A stretch of DNA of 64,000 bases from Histoplasma ohiense (Eukaryota > Ascomycota > Eurotiomycetes > Onygenales > Ajellomycetaceae). Below the pieces are notes generated by a model. It searched no databases. It was given only the letters and a program-made list of their open reading frames with translations, and was not told the DNA's origin. The DNA is taken from contig JAEVHH010000004.1 of NCBI GenBank assembly GCA_017607445.1, positions 2,976,001 to 3,040,000 on the forward strand, read 5' to 3'. Below, piece after piece: positions 22,162 to 33,461 of the stretch (position 1 is its first letter; each line of letters opens with the position of its first letter). The translations under genes and the position numbers were made by a program.

Positions 22162-23868
22162 GGCGGAAGGTATATAGCATAGGAAGATTGTTCAAAGAGA
22201 GGATGTTCTAGAGCTGTTGATGGTTTTAGCCAGACGCGGAGACGTTTGGAGTCATGGCGGACTGGATTCACATGAACCAGCAAACTTGGTGGCTGGGGTG
22301 ATCAGATTGAGCTCCCTCATCCCTTTTTTTTTTGCTATACTTTCACGTTTCCCTTCCGTCCCCCTTTCCCCGATTTCCCCCTTGTACCTACGTCCCGCCG
22401 CGACCCCCCTTCTCCCCAACAGTTCCGTATTCTTTCTCAAAAGTTGGCAAAATCATGAAAGGGCTAACTAAATTAGTTTTCTTTTTTTAACATCTATTAT
22501 TTCTTATGTTTGATAACAGCATAAAAGCCCCCAAATCCTATTGAATTTTCGGTTTCGCCTTAGGGCTATTTTCTGCTCTTTCATCTTTTGCAGCAACAAG
22601 GGCGTTGTAATTAATATCCAGCTCCTTGCGCCATGTTTACACTCCGTCGTTTCGTTCCTCTTGACCTCTTTCGTCTTTCTATCATATTTTTTGTATCCTT
22701 TCTTTTATTCCCATTCTGGCGACTTTCGATCCTCAATTTTTTTTTTTTCTTTCACTTTTGCATTAGCCCCCGTGAAATTACTACCATGATATAGATACGC
22801 GTTTTCATCCCCGTTGTTTTTAACGCACCTGCCATTGCTTTTAATTTTAATTTTATTTTGTTCAAAAAGATCTTTGGCTTGGGCTATTGGAAACGAAAGA
22901 GTTGGACGTTTCAATCACGCAGGGGATAAAAAAAAAATGACGCAAAACTCGTGTGAAATATCCTACTGCAATATATACACACGCCCAAATTATCCGCAAG
23001 GGTGAATAATTGAAAAAAAAAAAAAAAAAAATGGAAGGGTTGTCGAACAGGGCGGTCCGTTAAGCCTTACGTTACGTGGCCCCCATAAGGTTTTCGTCTT
23101 CTCATGCAGATTATTATTATTATTTTATGGCAAGGGATGGCTTCCTATGCTCTGGGTAGACATGGTAGATATGGATCAGCAAGGCTATTACAACGCTGGA
23201 AACAAGCCCCTTATAGAAGGTCGATTAGGGTGTAACGTATGCTTATGTCATTTTCATTTTTTCATTTTTCATTTTGTTTAACTTTTTTTTTAAAACAATA
23301 TCTTTACTTTTTGTGCATCATGAACGATGGAGCGAGCATCCATGGAATGGGAATTATTACCTCACGTTGATGGGTACGTCTGGGTATTATTTGGAACGTG
23401 CGGGTTTGTACGCACGGAAAGAGGAAGGAATGGTTTCGTAGAGAAGGAAGTAGAATACGTAGGATTAATTGATGATGTTCAAGGTGGCATGGGGGGAATG
23501 ATGGGGGTCAAAAAAAATAGAAAAGGCAATAAATATATTCATTCAGGAGTCCCCGGGGAGGGGTGGTGGTAAGCAATCTATTTTTGTATATATGTCCCTG
23601 TATATCATCACGGCAAGAACAAGGAATGCATGTTACTTTACCAGCAATGAAGAGAAGTGAACAGCGGCGGGATCGAAATACATGATAAGCCATTTCTCCC
23701 TAACCCCCATCCTCCTTGTCGCCAAACTCACCATTATTAGATGCCTGCTGCACTCTTTGTCCTTGACATCGCCATTCCTCACCGGCTCAAAATAGCAAGG
23801 TCCGGCACGCGATGCCTAAGCCCTTATCCTAGGCACATCCGTACCTAATAGATGCTGACCTATGAGCT
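22162..23868. other. Intergenic region, 3' side of the kinase gene
   Basis: AT-rich; contains T- and A-rich runs including A19 at 23013-23031. No credible gene was found on either strand. The 81-codon frame at 23327-23572 opens at ATG but shows no family resemblance. Confidence 0.5.
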
Positions 23869-24373
23869 TTAAAGAGGGCAGATAGGCGGCGTCACGTAAG
23901 ATGTGGACGTATAGCACCCGGTTCGGCAAGTGGTGGGACATGGCCGGAATCGGGTTATCGTGGGAGTCTCCGAGCATGAGAGGGTTAGACATGGAGTGGT
24001 GGAGGTCGTAATGCTGATGCATGGCATGACGATGCATGTCGTCACCGGGCAGGTTGTCTGGTCAAGAGTGGTTGTATGAGTGTAGCAGGGCTTGATGTAT
24101 CTGGGCGGCGGAGTGATTTGAGCATCTGCGGGAGCGGGGATAGCAGAGCTGTTTAGTGGTTAGTTCCGGAATGGGTTGCGGTCTTTGGAAAATGAGTGAT
24201 GGAGGTGCCAAGGTGAACGAGTACACATGGGAAAGGAAAGATACAGCAAAAGAAATGCAGTATGTCGAGCATATAAGGAATGTGGTTCGAGGCTTGACCA
24301 GGGTCTGTTCAACACACCTGAAAGGCGCCAAAGAGAGACCGAACGCGAATAAAACTCCAACGCTTGACTTCAT
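23869..24373 (-). CDS. Small secreted cysteine/threonine-rich protein (111 aa)
   Basis: Exon 1 (24373-24318) encodes MKSSVGVLFAFGLSLAPF, a typical signal peptide. The intron (GTGTGT..ACTAAC..CAG, 24317-24149) joins in phase 2 to exon 2 (24148-23869), which reads SSAIPAPADAQITPPPRY and then a Thr/Pro-rich domain with ten cysteines, including TTCPVTTCIVMPC and RPCPTTCRTGC, ending ICPL before TAA. Predicted cleavage is near FSSA. The even cysteine count and small size fit secreted, disulfide-bonded fungal proteins, a class that includes effectors and wall proteins; I do not recognise a named family and see no GPI-anchor tail. The second exon overlaps other-frame readings, so a single-frame search misses it. 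Splice signals and a stopless 93-codon exon are direct evidence; secretion is prediction. Confidence 0.68.
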
Positions 24374-25948
24374 GTTTTCTTTTGAGGAGTAAAGACTTGA
24401 AACCTCTGAAATATCCTCCTTTTATGAAGGGGGTTAAGGACTGAAAACCTAAGTTTGATATCGACGATGGTCAAAACATTGAAGCTCGAGGGTCGGGGAG
24501 CTTTTCTCCTTTTTATTTCTTCGTCTCCGGAAAGGAGTTGTTCAGTGTCTTTAACAACAGCCCCGGTTAGACCAATGGCTGACCCGGGAATTGGAGGAAA
24601 TTGTTCGCAGAAGATGCTTCGCCCCAGAAGAGGAGAAGGGCATCTTGGATTCAAAACAATCAGCACATTGCAAGGCCGAAACTGCATGGTAGTGGGCATG
24701 CAGGGTGGGCATGCAAGATTGGCGAAGTATTTCATTGTCCATCGCTTGTTCTTAGACACAATCTCCTTGAAATGGTTCGTTCGAAACTTCGTGCCAAGAG
24801 TGAAATGTCTCAAGAATCCAGATGGCCTCTTGCGAAGAGCTTAGGCATTCGGGGTATTTGGTCGATTGACGAAGAAATAAGGATAACCAGACTTTTAAGG
24901 CGCCGATCTCTTCGAGGGAATTGGTTTCTTCTGCGTAATTGATGTCATTGGAATATTCACCTCGCAGCCAATAGCAGACCCAACCCAAGTTAGTGGACTG
25001 ATTTGAAGCAAGATATTCGAAGAGCCGAGCTAATAATGTCTGTTCAGCACTGCCTGGTTTATGGCTCGTATTATTTACTTCACAAGCCAAGCCCTACACA
25101 TGGCTGATGGAACAAGCAAGTCTCCGCTCCTCGTATTTGCTTTTGGGTCTGGTACCTCTTGGGTGACGTTAAAAATTGTCCAGCAGCATCAGCAAATGGT
25201 TGAAATTGATTGTGTCGGTTCCGAGGACTGACATGCCAGAGAGTAATGAAAATTGAAATGGCTCGCTTTCCCATCTTTGTCCATATGACATATGACAAAG
25301 TCGCTCCCTTGCCACAGGGATATAAATTGCTCCAAAAGAGTTTTGGAAATTGAGCGACCAATATATCGTTCCATGCTAAACTTCATACGCAGTCGCGTCA
25401 AAGTTAATCCAAACAAAATGGATTTAGCTGATCGTTTCATGGTCCTGGTTTTCTGTGCAGACAGGCTGCCTTCGCCCATCATCTTCTTCATGTAGTTCTT
25501 GCCCACCTAGGGTGACTGTTTTCGCCGTTCTTGTGTGATTGGACTGAATCATGAATCCTGACCTACGTCTCATTTGAATGCCTGTAGCCTCATGGTAAAG
25601 TTTCCGCGCAAAGCCATTATTATATCGACGGAGATGCTATTGCTCGATTGAGGGATAGCTGTATTAGTGCCTAACTTCGCCGGACAACGGCGTTATCAGA
25701 AGGGGAGGGTTCGCGAATTATATAAACCTCGCACTGATAGTTAAATGTATGGTCAAACATTTCTTCTGGCTGCGAGAAATGTTCCTTTTAAATGTGCCTT
25801 TTTTGCGTTCCGTGTGGAAGATATCGAGGTAAAGATAATAACCACGTGACATGTTCATAATCACGTGATGTATACATCTGTGTGATCTATGGCTGTCTCC
25901 TCTTAAACCATGCAAAAGACAGTTCAACCACTTAGCCGAACCGCGACA
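24374..25948. other. Intergenic region between the secreted-protein gene and TOA2
   Basis: Several minus-strand frames (24752-25090, 25189-25506) overlap in different phases without start codons, splice signals or family match; they may be decayed coding sequence or chance. The right end is the TOA2 upstream region. Confidence 0.4.
25843..25867. promoter_or_regulatory. Pair of CACGTG boxes upstream of TOA2
   Basis: CACGTG occurs at 25843-25848 and 25862-25867, that is 101 and 82 bp before the TOA2 start codon and 19 bp apart centre to centre, about two helical turns. CACGTG is the E-box core for bHLH proteins such as Cbf1. Direct regulation is inference. Confidence 0.5.
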
Positions 25949-26423
25949 ATGAGTGCCCAGGCATATTACGAGCTTTATCGCGGCAGCAGGTACTGCATGT
26001 CACAGTTTACTAATTAGTATGAATATCCGCTAACACGCCTCTCTTAGTATTGGCTTGTCTCTCACGGATACTCTTGATGATTTGATCAACGAGGGGCGAA
26101 TCGAACCTCAGCTTGCGATGAAGATACTGTCAAATTTCGATCGCGTCATTACAGAGGTCCTTGCTGATAAAGTTAAAGCCAGGCTCTCTTTCAAGGTAAG
26201 GCTGATGCCCATTCCGGTGGCCTGGCTCCTATTTGGTATAGCAATTTGGCTAATCTCTTTTTGACTTTCGTTGAAGGGCCATTTGGATACCTATCGCTTC
26301 TGTGACGAGGTCTGGACGTTCCTCATTAAAGATGCTACCTTCAAGCTCGATAATCAGACGACTGTTCACGCGGATAAGGTGAAAATTGTGAGTTGTAATA
26401 GCAAGCGCCCGGGTGAGGTATGA
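25949..26423 (+). CDS. TOA2: Transcription initiation factor IIA gamma subunit (TOA2)
   Basis: Exons 25949-25989, 26048-26195 and 26277-26423 give 111 aa. The protein reads MSAQAYYELYRGSS|IGLSL, then DTLDDLINEGRIEP and LAMKILSNFDRVI in the N-terminal helical bundle, and GHLDTYRFCDEVWTF through VKIVSCNSKRPGEV in the C-terminal beta-barrel. These are the signatures of TFIIA gamma, which with the alpha/beta subunit stabilises TBP on the TATA box in the nucleus. Length fits the family (about 110-122). The final GTATGA could also be read as a donor, so the last few residues could differ. Confidence 0.95.
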
Positions 26424-27256
26424 ACTGGTGCTGGAGCTAGGTTGCCATTTTTTTTTTTCAGTCTTCGCAATGTCATACAGGAAAGGCGCATATGGAGTTC
26501 GGCATTTTTCGCTACGGAAGTCTTGATGGAAGGCTTGATAGAAGGCTTGATGAATGGTAGTAGGCATTTATCTTCCTTCTTTACTTTTCGAATGTGATTT
26601 TACAGGCAAGGGAATTTTTGCGATTTAAACAAGTAACAGACTAAATAGCTTTTGCCCAATGATACCACCATATTTTCCTTAACCTGACTTAATTCCCTTT
26701 TTTTTTCTTGTGCTTCCTGATACTTTATATGTACAGCGCCACTGGTCCTTTTGTTGCTCTTCTCCTCTCACCCGTTGCCTCGCGAAGAGTATAAATGGCT
26801 ATAGTCTTGTCGTGCTCTTCCGCTATGCAAAATACGTAATAACTTCAGCGATCAGATTCGTCAACTGTTAATGAGCAAATAATGAAGCATTAGTAGTAGA
26901 CATCCCACTTCGGCCTTGGCATGTCCTGGGATTAAGGTTAGATACGCTAGGCTTCTTAAAGAATAGGCACAACCACCTTGGACATTCCTCAACCTCCAGT
27001 TCCAAGCCTCATCCATTTGTACCCAATCAACCCAGCTGCTGAACCCTTCGGAGATTGTTCAGAATAGCTGTAAACGGGATGGATGGGGTTCACACTATAC
27101 CGTTTTTAAATCTTACTGATGGCGTTATGCCAGCTTTTAATAAACCGGAGCAACTATCTTTAAAATTGGGTCTCTGCCCTCCACACCATAGCATCGCGCT
27201 CTAAAATCGTACGGTTCTTGAATTCAAGCCACTCCGTTACATACTTTCTGAACAGT
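26424..27256. other. Intergenic region downstream of TOA2
   Basis: AT-rich spacer with a T9 run near 26450 and T10 near 26698. No gene or RNA signal was found. Confidence 0.5.
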
Positions 27257-28546
27257 ATGCCTCGGACATTGCCATGGCAGGTCGGCGACAAACAGAGGAA
27301 AAGTACGACTCCCTCGACAAGCAGCACCAAATGGCTGTCAAAATCAAGGCATGCAACTGGCTCCAGATTGGAAAATACGCCAACCCCTAGGAGCGCCCCG
27401 CCTCAGATTTGTATGTAATCTCTCTACTGATTCCTTTAATCCTCATACTAATGTAATAGTGCGAACTCCTTCTACCTCCCCACCACTTGAACTACCGCCT
27501 GTAGAGTTCGTGATTCCTCATCCCCCTGCAGCGTGGCAAGGTAGCTAATAAGATATAGATTTATGAAAGAAGGCTTAGATAACGACGATCAGTATATTAT
27601 GGTCGAAGACGAATTTCTAGCGACCGCACAGACCTTTACTCGTCATCTGCACCATGCCGAATATGTGCGTAAAAAGAACGAGGCAAAAGCCAAGAATGCC
27701 AATGCCATCAATGCTCTAGTTCGACCTACGAGTACGAAAAGTATTTTGAGTGCTGAAGCTAAGACGAACATGCAGTCTGAAGAAAACTCAATGAAGCATA
27801 AGGCTGCTCTGAGTGAACTCAAACGAGTTGCTGGGCGGCCCCCTGTGGACTCCGAGATCGAAGATGAAGCTCTTGAGAGTGAAGAGGATAAATTTGATGA
27901 TCCTTGGATGGGGACTTCGTTGCAAAATTTGATGACACATCAAAGGAAGCACCTTCCCTTGCTCGGCTTGCACGGCATCCGGTCCACGACTCGGGCCGCA
28001 TTGGGTTTTTCGAAGGCCCCAGTTGACTTACCTGGAAAGGGTGCTAAAAAGAGCCGAAATGAATACCCCACATCGACGATGGGAGCGAATGTCAACCCCC
28101 ATATAGTCAGTGAATCTACGGATGATGATGATGATCTTGATGCTCAACCCCAGAGGTCGAAATCCGTTCGGATACCCACACCGAAACAAAGGCCTGCGTC
28201 AATTAGGAGCAATGCCTATACGACAGATTCATTGTCTGTGAATACGAACGCACAACCGGCGTCACGATGTGATCCACAAGAAAAGATAAAAGCATCGTAT
28301 GAGTCTGGCCACTCAAAAAGCCGCCGACATAGCACCTCTGCTCCTCCAAAACACACAAGTAGAATAATGAGATTACTCGATGATTCAGATGATGAACAAT
28401 CAACAGAAATAAAGGATGAAATCAGCAATAACAAATACCAACATCGCAAACGATCGCCATCAGAAACCTCATCCAATAAACGCCATGGAAAAGATGCAAA
28501 ATCCAAAAAATCCCGCCTCAATGAAGTCCCAACATTCATATTGTGA
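27257..28546 (+). CDS. Uncharacterised basic, low-complexity fungal protein (395 aa)
   Basis: Exons 27257-27410, 27460-27505 and 27559-28546 form a 395-residue frame: MPRTLPWQVGDKQRK…PPQIL|RTPSTSPPLELPPVE|FMKEGLDNDDQYIMVEDEF. The third exon is open for 329 codons. The conserved-looking core is DDQYIMVEDEFLATAQTF followed by TRHLHHAEYVRKKNEAKAK; the rest is Ser/Lys/Arg-rich with acidic runs (ESTDDDDD, DDSDDE) and nuclear-localisation-like basic clusters near the C-terminus, suggesting a nuclear, largely disordered protein. The second intron uses a GTTCGT donor and is the only choice I found that restores phase; the alternative donor after WQG would leave an 18-nt intron. I recognise it only as a type of conserved hypothetical in Eurotiomycetes. 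Confidence 0.7.
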
Positions 28547-28946
28547 GATGCGCACGAAAGCAAGCAAAAAAAATTCATTCCTCCTCTCAAAATTCGTTAA
28601 GCGTCGTATTCCAAAACCATTCGTAACTCTCTCCATTTTCATCTTCAACAAGTCATGATAAATGGAAACATCATGGGTCTTTCCTCCTAAATGCGAACTT
28701 AAATCGTCATGCGTCTTAAAATCTAACATTTTCATAGTCTCTCGTCGATTGGAATACTGTTTATGTGTGCTGCCGCAGGAGTCTTAAACGGACGACGTCC
28801 GTATTTTCGGTCAGCTTTTCCTTCAACAGCTTGGCTTCATGGTAAAGCTTTTCTCGCTTCGACACGTGATAAAGCGCGCTGGAGTCACTGGGGGTGTTGT
28901 CCGACAGTGCATCTCTGCTCAGATGAGTTAGCATTTAGCAATGCTT
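28547..28946. other. Convergent intergenic region
   Basis: 400 bp between the stops of the unknown basic protein gene and the CRIB-like gene. A CACGTG lies near 28863-28868. No other feature. Confidence 0.5.
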
Positions 28947-29206
28947 TTAACAATTGAGACTGGGGCCTTGTCCCGAAATGTGCCAACTCAACTGGACGAC
29001 ATACTCCTTATCATACTGAGGCATCGTGAATTCTACGCGTCGGAAATCCGTTGGGTGGCCCTGAGACGGAAACAACGCATATGAGTATGACACCAAACCC
29101 ACTGCTGATTGTTGTGAGTACTCACAATCACCAATCGCTTTGAGTTCTTTCGCCGTCGTCGATGGATGGATTTGATCCATGGTACTAAACCCCCGAAACA
29201 GTCCAT
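28947..29206 (-). CDS. CRIB-like small protein (64 aa), Cdc42 small-effector type
   Basis: Exon 1 (29206-29126) encodes MDCFGGLVPWIKSIH followed by RRRRKNSKRLVI; a 65-nt intron (GTGAGT..CTCAG) joins in phase 0 to exon 2 (29060-28947), beginning GHPTDFRRVEFTMPQYDKEY and ending at TAA. The layout (N-terminal cysteine near a hydrophobic patch, a basic cluster, then IGHPTDF) matches the arrangement of animal CDC42 small effector proteins (SPEC1/2) and the CRIB consensus I-S/G-x-P-x(2)-F. The usual His-x-x-His after F is RRVEF here, so binding to Cdc42/Rac-GTP is uncertain. The cysteine and basic run could anchor it at the plasma membrane. An extra 3' exon is possible because the frame ends shortly after the motif. 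Confidence 0.5.
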
Positions 29207-31782
29207 AATTATGGTTCTAGTCCTCCTCGGCAATATGGCACGGGAGCTGTGGGATGGGAAACCCAAATCAACAACGGCGTTTCTGGCTAGTTTCGAAGGG
29301 AGGAATGCAAAGAGCAATTTGGAAAGGGGTTTTTATAGCGTTGCTTTATCGAGTTACTCAAACTCACCCAGTAGAATCACAGAACTAAGTAACAATCCAC
29401 AGCCAAGGAAGAAAAGCGCGAGGACAGAAGCAAACTATATGGTTCGGAGTTGCACAGTACAACAGAGATGTCTGATAACACAAAGAATATAAATCAAGTG
29501 TCGACAACTTCCAACGTCAAGTTTTTCAAGCAAAACCAAAAGGACGAGAGAGAAACTGACAGGTCAGGGACTCAAATCTCGGTTAAGGCCCTGTAATGTA
29601 TCATCGAAGAAAGTCAAACAAAAACCCCCGAAGGCGAAGCCTGAACCGCGCGCAAAAACTGAACAGCAAAGATGAAAATTCACAAGAAAGCAACAAAGCC
29701 GGACGGAGAGAGGGGGATTTGCCGAAAGATAAAAATGGAGGGTGCTGAAACGCACCACAGTCAGCGTCAAGGGCACAAGACAGGGAACAAGGCGCTACGC
29801 AGTTCACAGGAAATCCGCTCAAGGATAAATTGATTACGACGAATTCTTCCTCTCCTGCCCGTGCCGCACCTCCATTCCCCCCTGTACGACCAAGCCCAAC
29901 CCGTATGCTGAGTGGGAAAAGACCAAATAAATTGTAAATGGACCATTTCCCCCCAGAGACACAGCACCAAGGCTGTCAGTGCGGAGGTCGAGTTTTTACT
30001 TGTCGCGATGCCAGCCAGAGATCGGAAGACGGCGAGTTAGTTTCGTTCTGGTTGGCTGACGAGTTCGCTGCCCCGACAAGTTCGTTACCACTGGGTGCAT
30101 TTCGACCAACCACCTGTGTTAACTTTTTTTTAGATCGTTTGGCATCGAACATGGATAGTCAGCAATCAGGAACAGCGCTGATGGGCGTGGCGATGAGATG
30201 GCTGACACGAGTTGACGCAATGCGGCAACTGATCTGAGATGCAGGCCCACCACGGGCTGTGGACTCCGTACAGCGTCTGGAGTCAGGAGAGACGAGCCTT
30301 TGTTTGATGTTCGTGTTCTTGAGACTTTCCATCCCGTTCAATGCAAGCGAAACTGGCGGATCTAGAATCAAATACAGCTCAATCGAGATATGCATTTTTG
30401 TAATGTACTCGGCTGCAGGGTGATATATCATTAGAGTGTTTACCCCCGCTTCTCCTCATCTTCCGCCCTCCTAGCCTGCATTATTTTCAGTAGTATCCTC
30501 GATTTTACCATCAACCTCTTTGAGTTCGATGTCTGTGACAGTTATCTATGATTTGAGAAGTTTTCTGTATGAATCTCTTCAAAGGAATTACTTCAAAGCA
30601 ATCCGTATAGACTGGAAAACAGCCTTAGCCGTGGACATCTGTTGACGCTGGGTGACGCTACAGCATTGCATGGAGTCTCCGGAGCAGCGCTTGTGAATCA
30701 CTCAAAAGCTTCCGCAGTAGATGATGGCAGTGTCTCCAAGAATGAAGATGCAGCAAAAAAAAACCCAAGACTCCTCCATACAGCTGCGCATCATGTGGCT
30801 TAGGCCGTGAATACACTGTTCCCGCCCGTGGAATATCAATACCTTCTAGATTTGCAGTTGCTGCGCCCAGAAGGGTAAAATCGAGGCTGCTTGATTTGGC
30901 TTGTTGGGTGACTTGGATACGTTGTTGAATTTGAAACATGATGGATGTCCTTGCCATCCCAGGTTTCCTGAACCAAGAGAGGAAATTTTTGCGACGATAT
31001 CAGCGGCCTCTACCCTAGGTTGCCGCGCCATCTCTATTGGCCATAAATTGACACTCGGGGCTTGTGGGATCAATTCTTTCATGGCGCCCCTCCGTCGATT
31101 GATGCCGTTAATGCTTAATTATACATCACACATTTCAACGGAAGCCACTGATGCTAGCAAGATGATACCGATTTTTTGGGAATTAACCTCTTAATCCGAT
31201 TGCTTTATTTAGGAACAAGCGCACAATTTTCAAGTGATGGTGGGATTCTGAAACCAAATTGAAGAAGTAGGATACTCATTTTACGGATGGACCATGCAAG
31301 TCATGGGAAGGGTGGGATCTACCCGCGATATCAATTCCACCTTCTTTCAAATCCAGTCAGCATTTCCTGCGATGCAAACCAAGTTCACACACCAAGGGCA
31401 TTTTCAAGTCCAACGAGCGATATTTTGATGACTGCCACTCATTGGAATTCAGGCGCGCCACAGGCTTAAGATAGAACCCTGTTATCAACTGCACGCAGGA
31501 TTTATGCAACTCGCAAAAAGAGACATGCATGCAAAATGCACAGGTATGGTAGATTGTGAAAGAGGCGATTCTATGGAAAGCTTCTCTTTGCGCTATACGC
31601 CGTATATGCACATGCATGACCAAAAATAACTTCTATCACGATCATCCCCACCTCGCAGCTTATATTTACCATAGCTGGCAAATTCCAGTAAAATTGTTCC
31701 GAGGATAGACGGATACGAGAGACTGAATAAATGGATAAAAATAAATAAATAAATACGCTGCTTCAATTATAAATTAAAATGG
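29207..31782. other. Gene-poor intergenic region
   Basis: 2.6 kb between the CRIB-like gene start and the aldehyde dehydrogenase stop, presumably including the CRIB-like gene's promoter. Open frames up to 99 codons (for example 29938-30237 and 30846-31082) show no splice context or family match. Confidence 0.45.
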
Positions 31783-33461
31783 TTATTTTGGGTAGTCCTT
31801 TAAATGGAAGCTCTTCAGTTTGACAAACTGATCAAACCCGAACCTGCTCAACGTTACTCCGCGACCAGAATTTTTCCATCCCGTCCATGCAAGGTCCTGT
31901 AGTAAACTAATGTTAGAGAATGCTTTTTATTATCACAACTTATAAAATTAATATGGCTTGGCGGGAATCTTTTGGGAGGGAAGGGGAGGGTTATTTTCCA
32001 CTTCCAAAATCGTAATCCACTTACAGGACTTGGATAATCTGCTCTGTTGACGAAGACAGTTCCTGCTTCAATTTCCTGGATCAGCTCTTCAGCTCTAGCA
32101 ACATCTTTCGTCCAGATGCTCGCTGTCAGGCCCAGATCGCTTTGATTCATTAAGTAGATCGCCTCAGCATCGTCCTTGACTTTGGCGACGGGTATGACCG
32201 GTCCGAATGTTTCTTCAGCCATCACTTGCATTTTGTGGTTCACACCAGTCAGAAGGGTGGGTTTAACAAAATTGCCAGCTGTGGGGAGGTTTTCGCAAGT
32301 CGGGTTCCAAGGCGTTTCATCTACTGCGCCCTTTTTGAGGGCATCCTCAATCTGGGCTAAAATGGTCTCCTTTGCCCGTTTCGAGATTACCGGGCCGATC
32401 TGTGTCTTCTCATCGAATGGATCGCCCACACGATATCTGCTTAGGACTTTCTTTACCTCCTGGATAAATGCATCGTGGACGGCTTCGTGGACGTATACTC
32501 TTTCGATCGCACAACAGCTCTGGCCGCTGTTGAAAATAGCTCCATCAACGATCTCTTCCGCTGCCCATGCAACATCGACATCACTGCGGACATATGCCGG
32601 ATCGTTCCCACCAAGTTCCAAGCCAACGTTCACAATTCTGTCTGCAGCTGCTTTCTGGACAGCTAGACCACCTGCGACAGACCCTGTGAAACAGATGTGG
32701 TTAATGAGAGGTGATCGAACAATCGACTCAATGTCGATAGGAGAACCACAGTGAAAGTATTGCAGAACATCCTGCGGTAAGCCAGCTTCTTGGAAAATGG
32801 AAGCGATTTGTTCCACAATGGTTGGAGTCTGCGGAGAGGGTTTCAAAATCACAGAATTTCCAGCAAGGAGGGCGGGAACTAGGCTATTCACAAGGACTAA
32901 GTACGGATACTATATATGATATAGTCAGCAAGAGATATAAACGGCGGAAACTAGAGAATGGATAAGCTCTACGCCATGTGTAATCTTTGGAGTATAAGAA
33001 AATGATAAGAGCCAGAGAAGACGACCCCTGACATTGAAACTTACGTTCCATGGGAAGATGATTAGCACGACTCCAACCGGTTCTTTCTTAATATATCTTT
33101 TAAATCCGGCCTCCGCCTCCGTATCTAACGTCCCCTCATCTCCCAGGACAGTAGAAGAAATGCGATTCAGGTATTCACCTCGTTTTATCGCCGTTGTAAT
33201 CTCGCCGCCGGTATATGCGATGGGGCGACCCATCTGCTCCGTCACCTCACGAGCTAGGATATCCTTCTTCTTTGCCAGAAGTCCAAGAGCGCGGGCGACA
33301 ATTTCTTGGCGCTGGCCTAGGGAGGTTGATCGTGAAAAGGAACGGAAAGCATCCTGCCCCCTTTGTGGCAACGAGGCAAGCTCAACTGTGGAGACGCCTG
33401 GCCGGGTTATGATAGGATTATTGGTGATCGGGGAAATCGTTGTCAAAGTCTCTGCAGACAT
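31783..33461 (-). CDS. NAD(P)-dependent aldehyde dehydrogenase (ALDH superfamily)
   Basis: Exons 33461-33045, 32909-32025 and 31896-31783 give 471 aa. The start MSAETLTTISPITNNP is preferred over an upstream ATG 15 codons earlier, which lacks family similarity. The cofactor region reads PVGVVLIIFPWN|YPYLVLVNSL across the first splice; ELGG carries the general base Glu237 and NSGQSCC the catalytic Cys271, 34 residues apart as in the family. The C-terminus, LAWTGWKNSGRGVTLSRFG, comes from the third exon. The pattern (MGRPIAYTGGEI, TGSVAGG, ADYPSP) resembles a little-studied ALDH subgroup shared with bacteria and cyanobacteria rather than classical ALDH2-type AldA. Substrate unknown. No organelle-targeting sequence is evident, so it is probably cytosolic. 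The gene is divergent from EGT1 but 3.9 kb away. Confidence 0.92.

Noticed and set aside
24752..25506. Three overlapping minus-strand frames
   Set aside because: No ATG in the best one, no splice pair that fuses them in phase, no recognised family.
30658..31082. Two overlapping frames that might be one spliced gene
   Set aside because: I found no intron that joins them in phase and no conserved motif.
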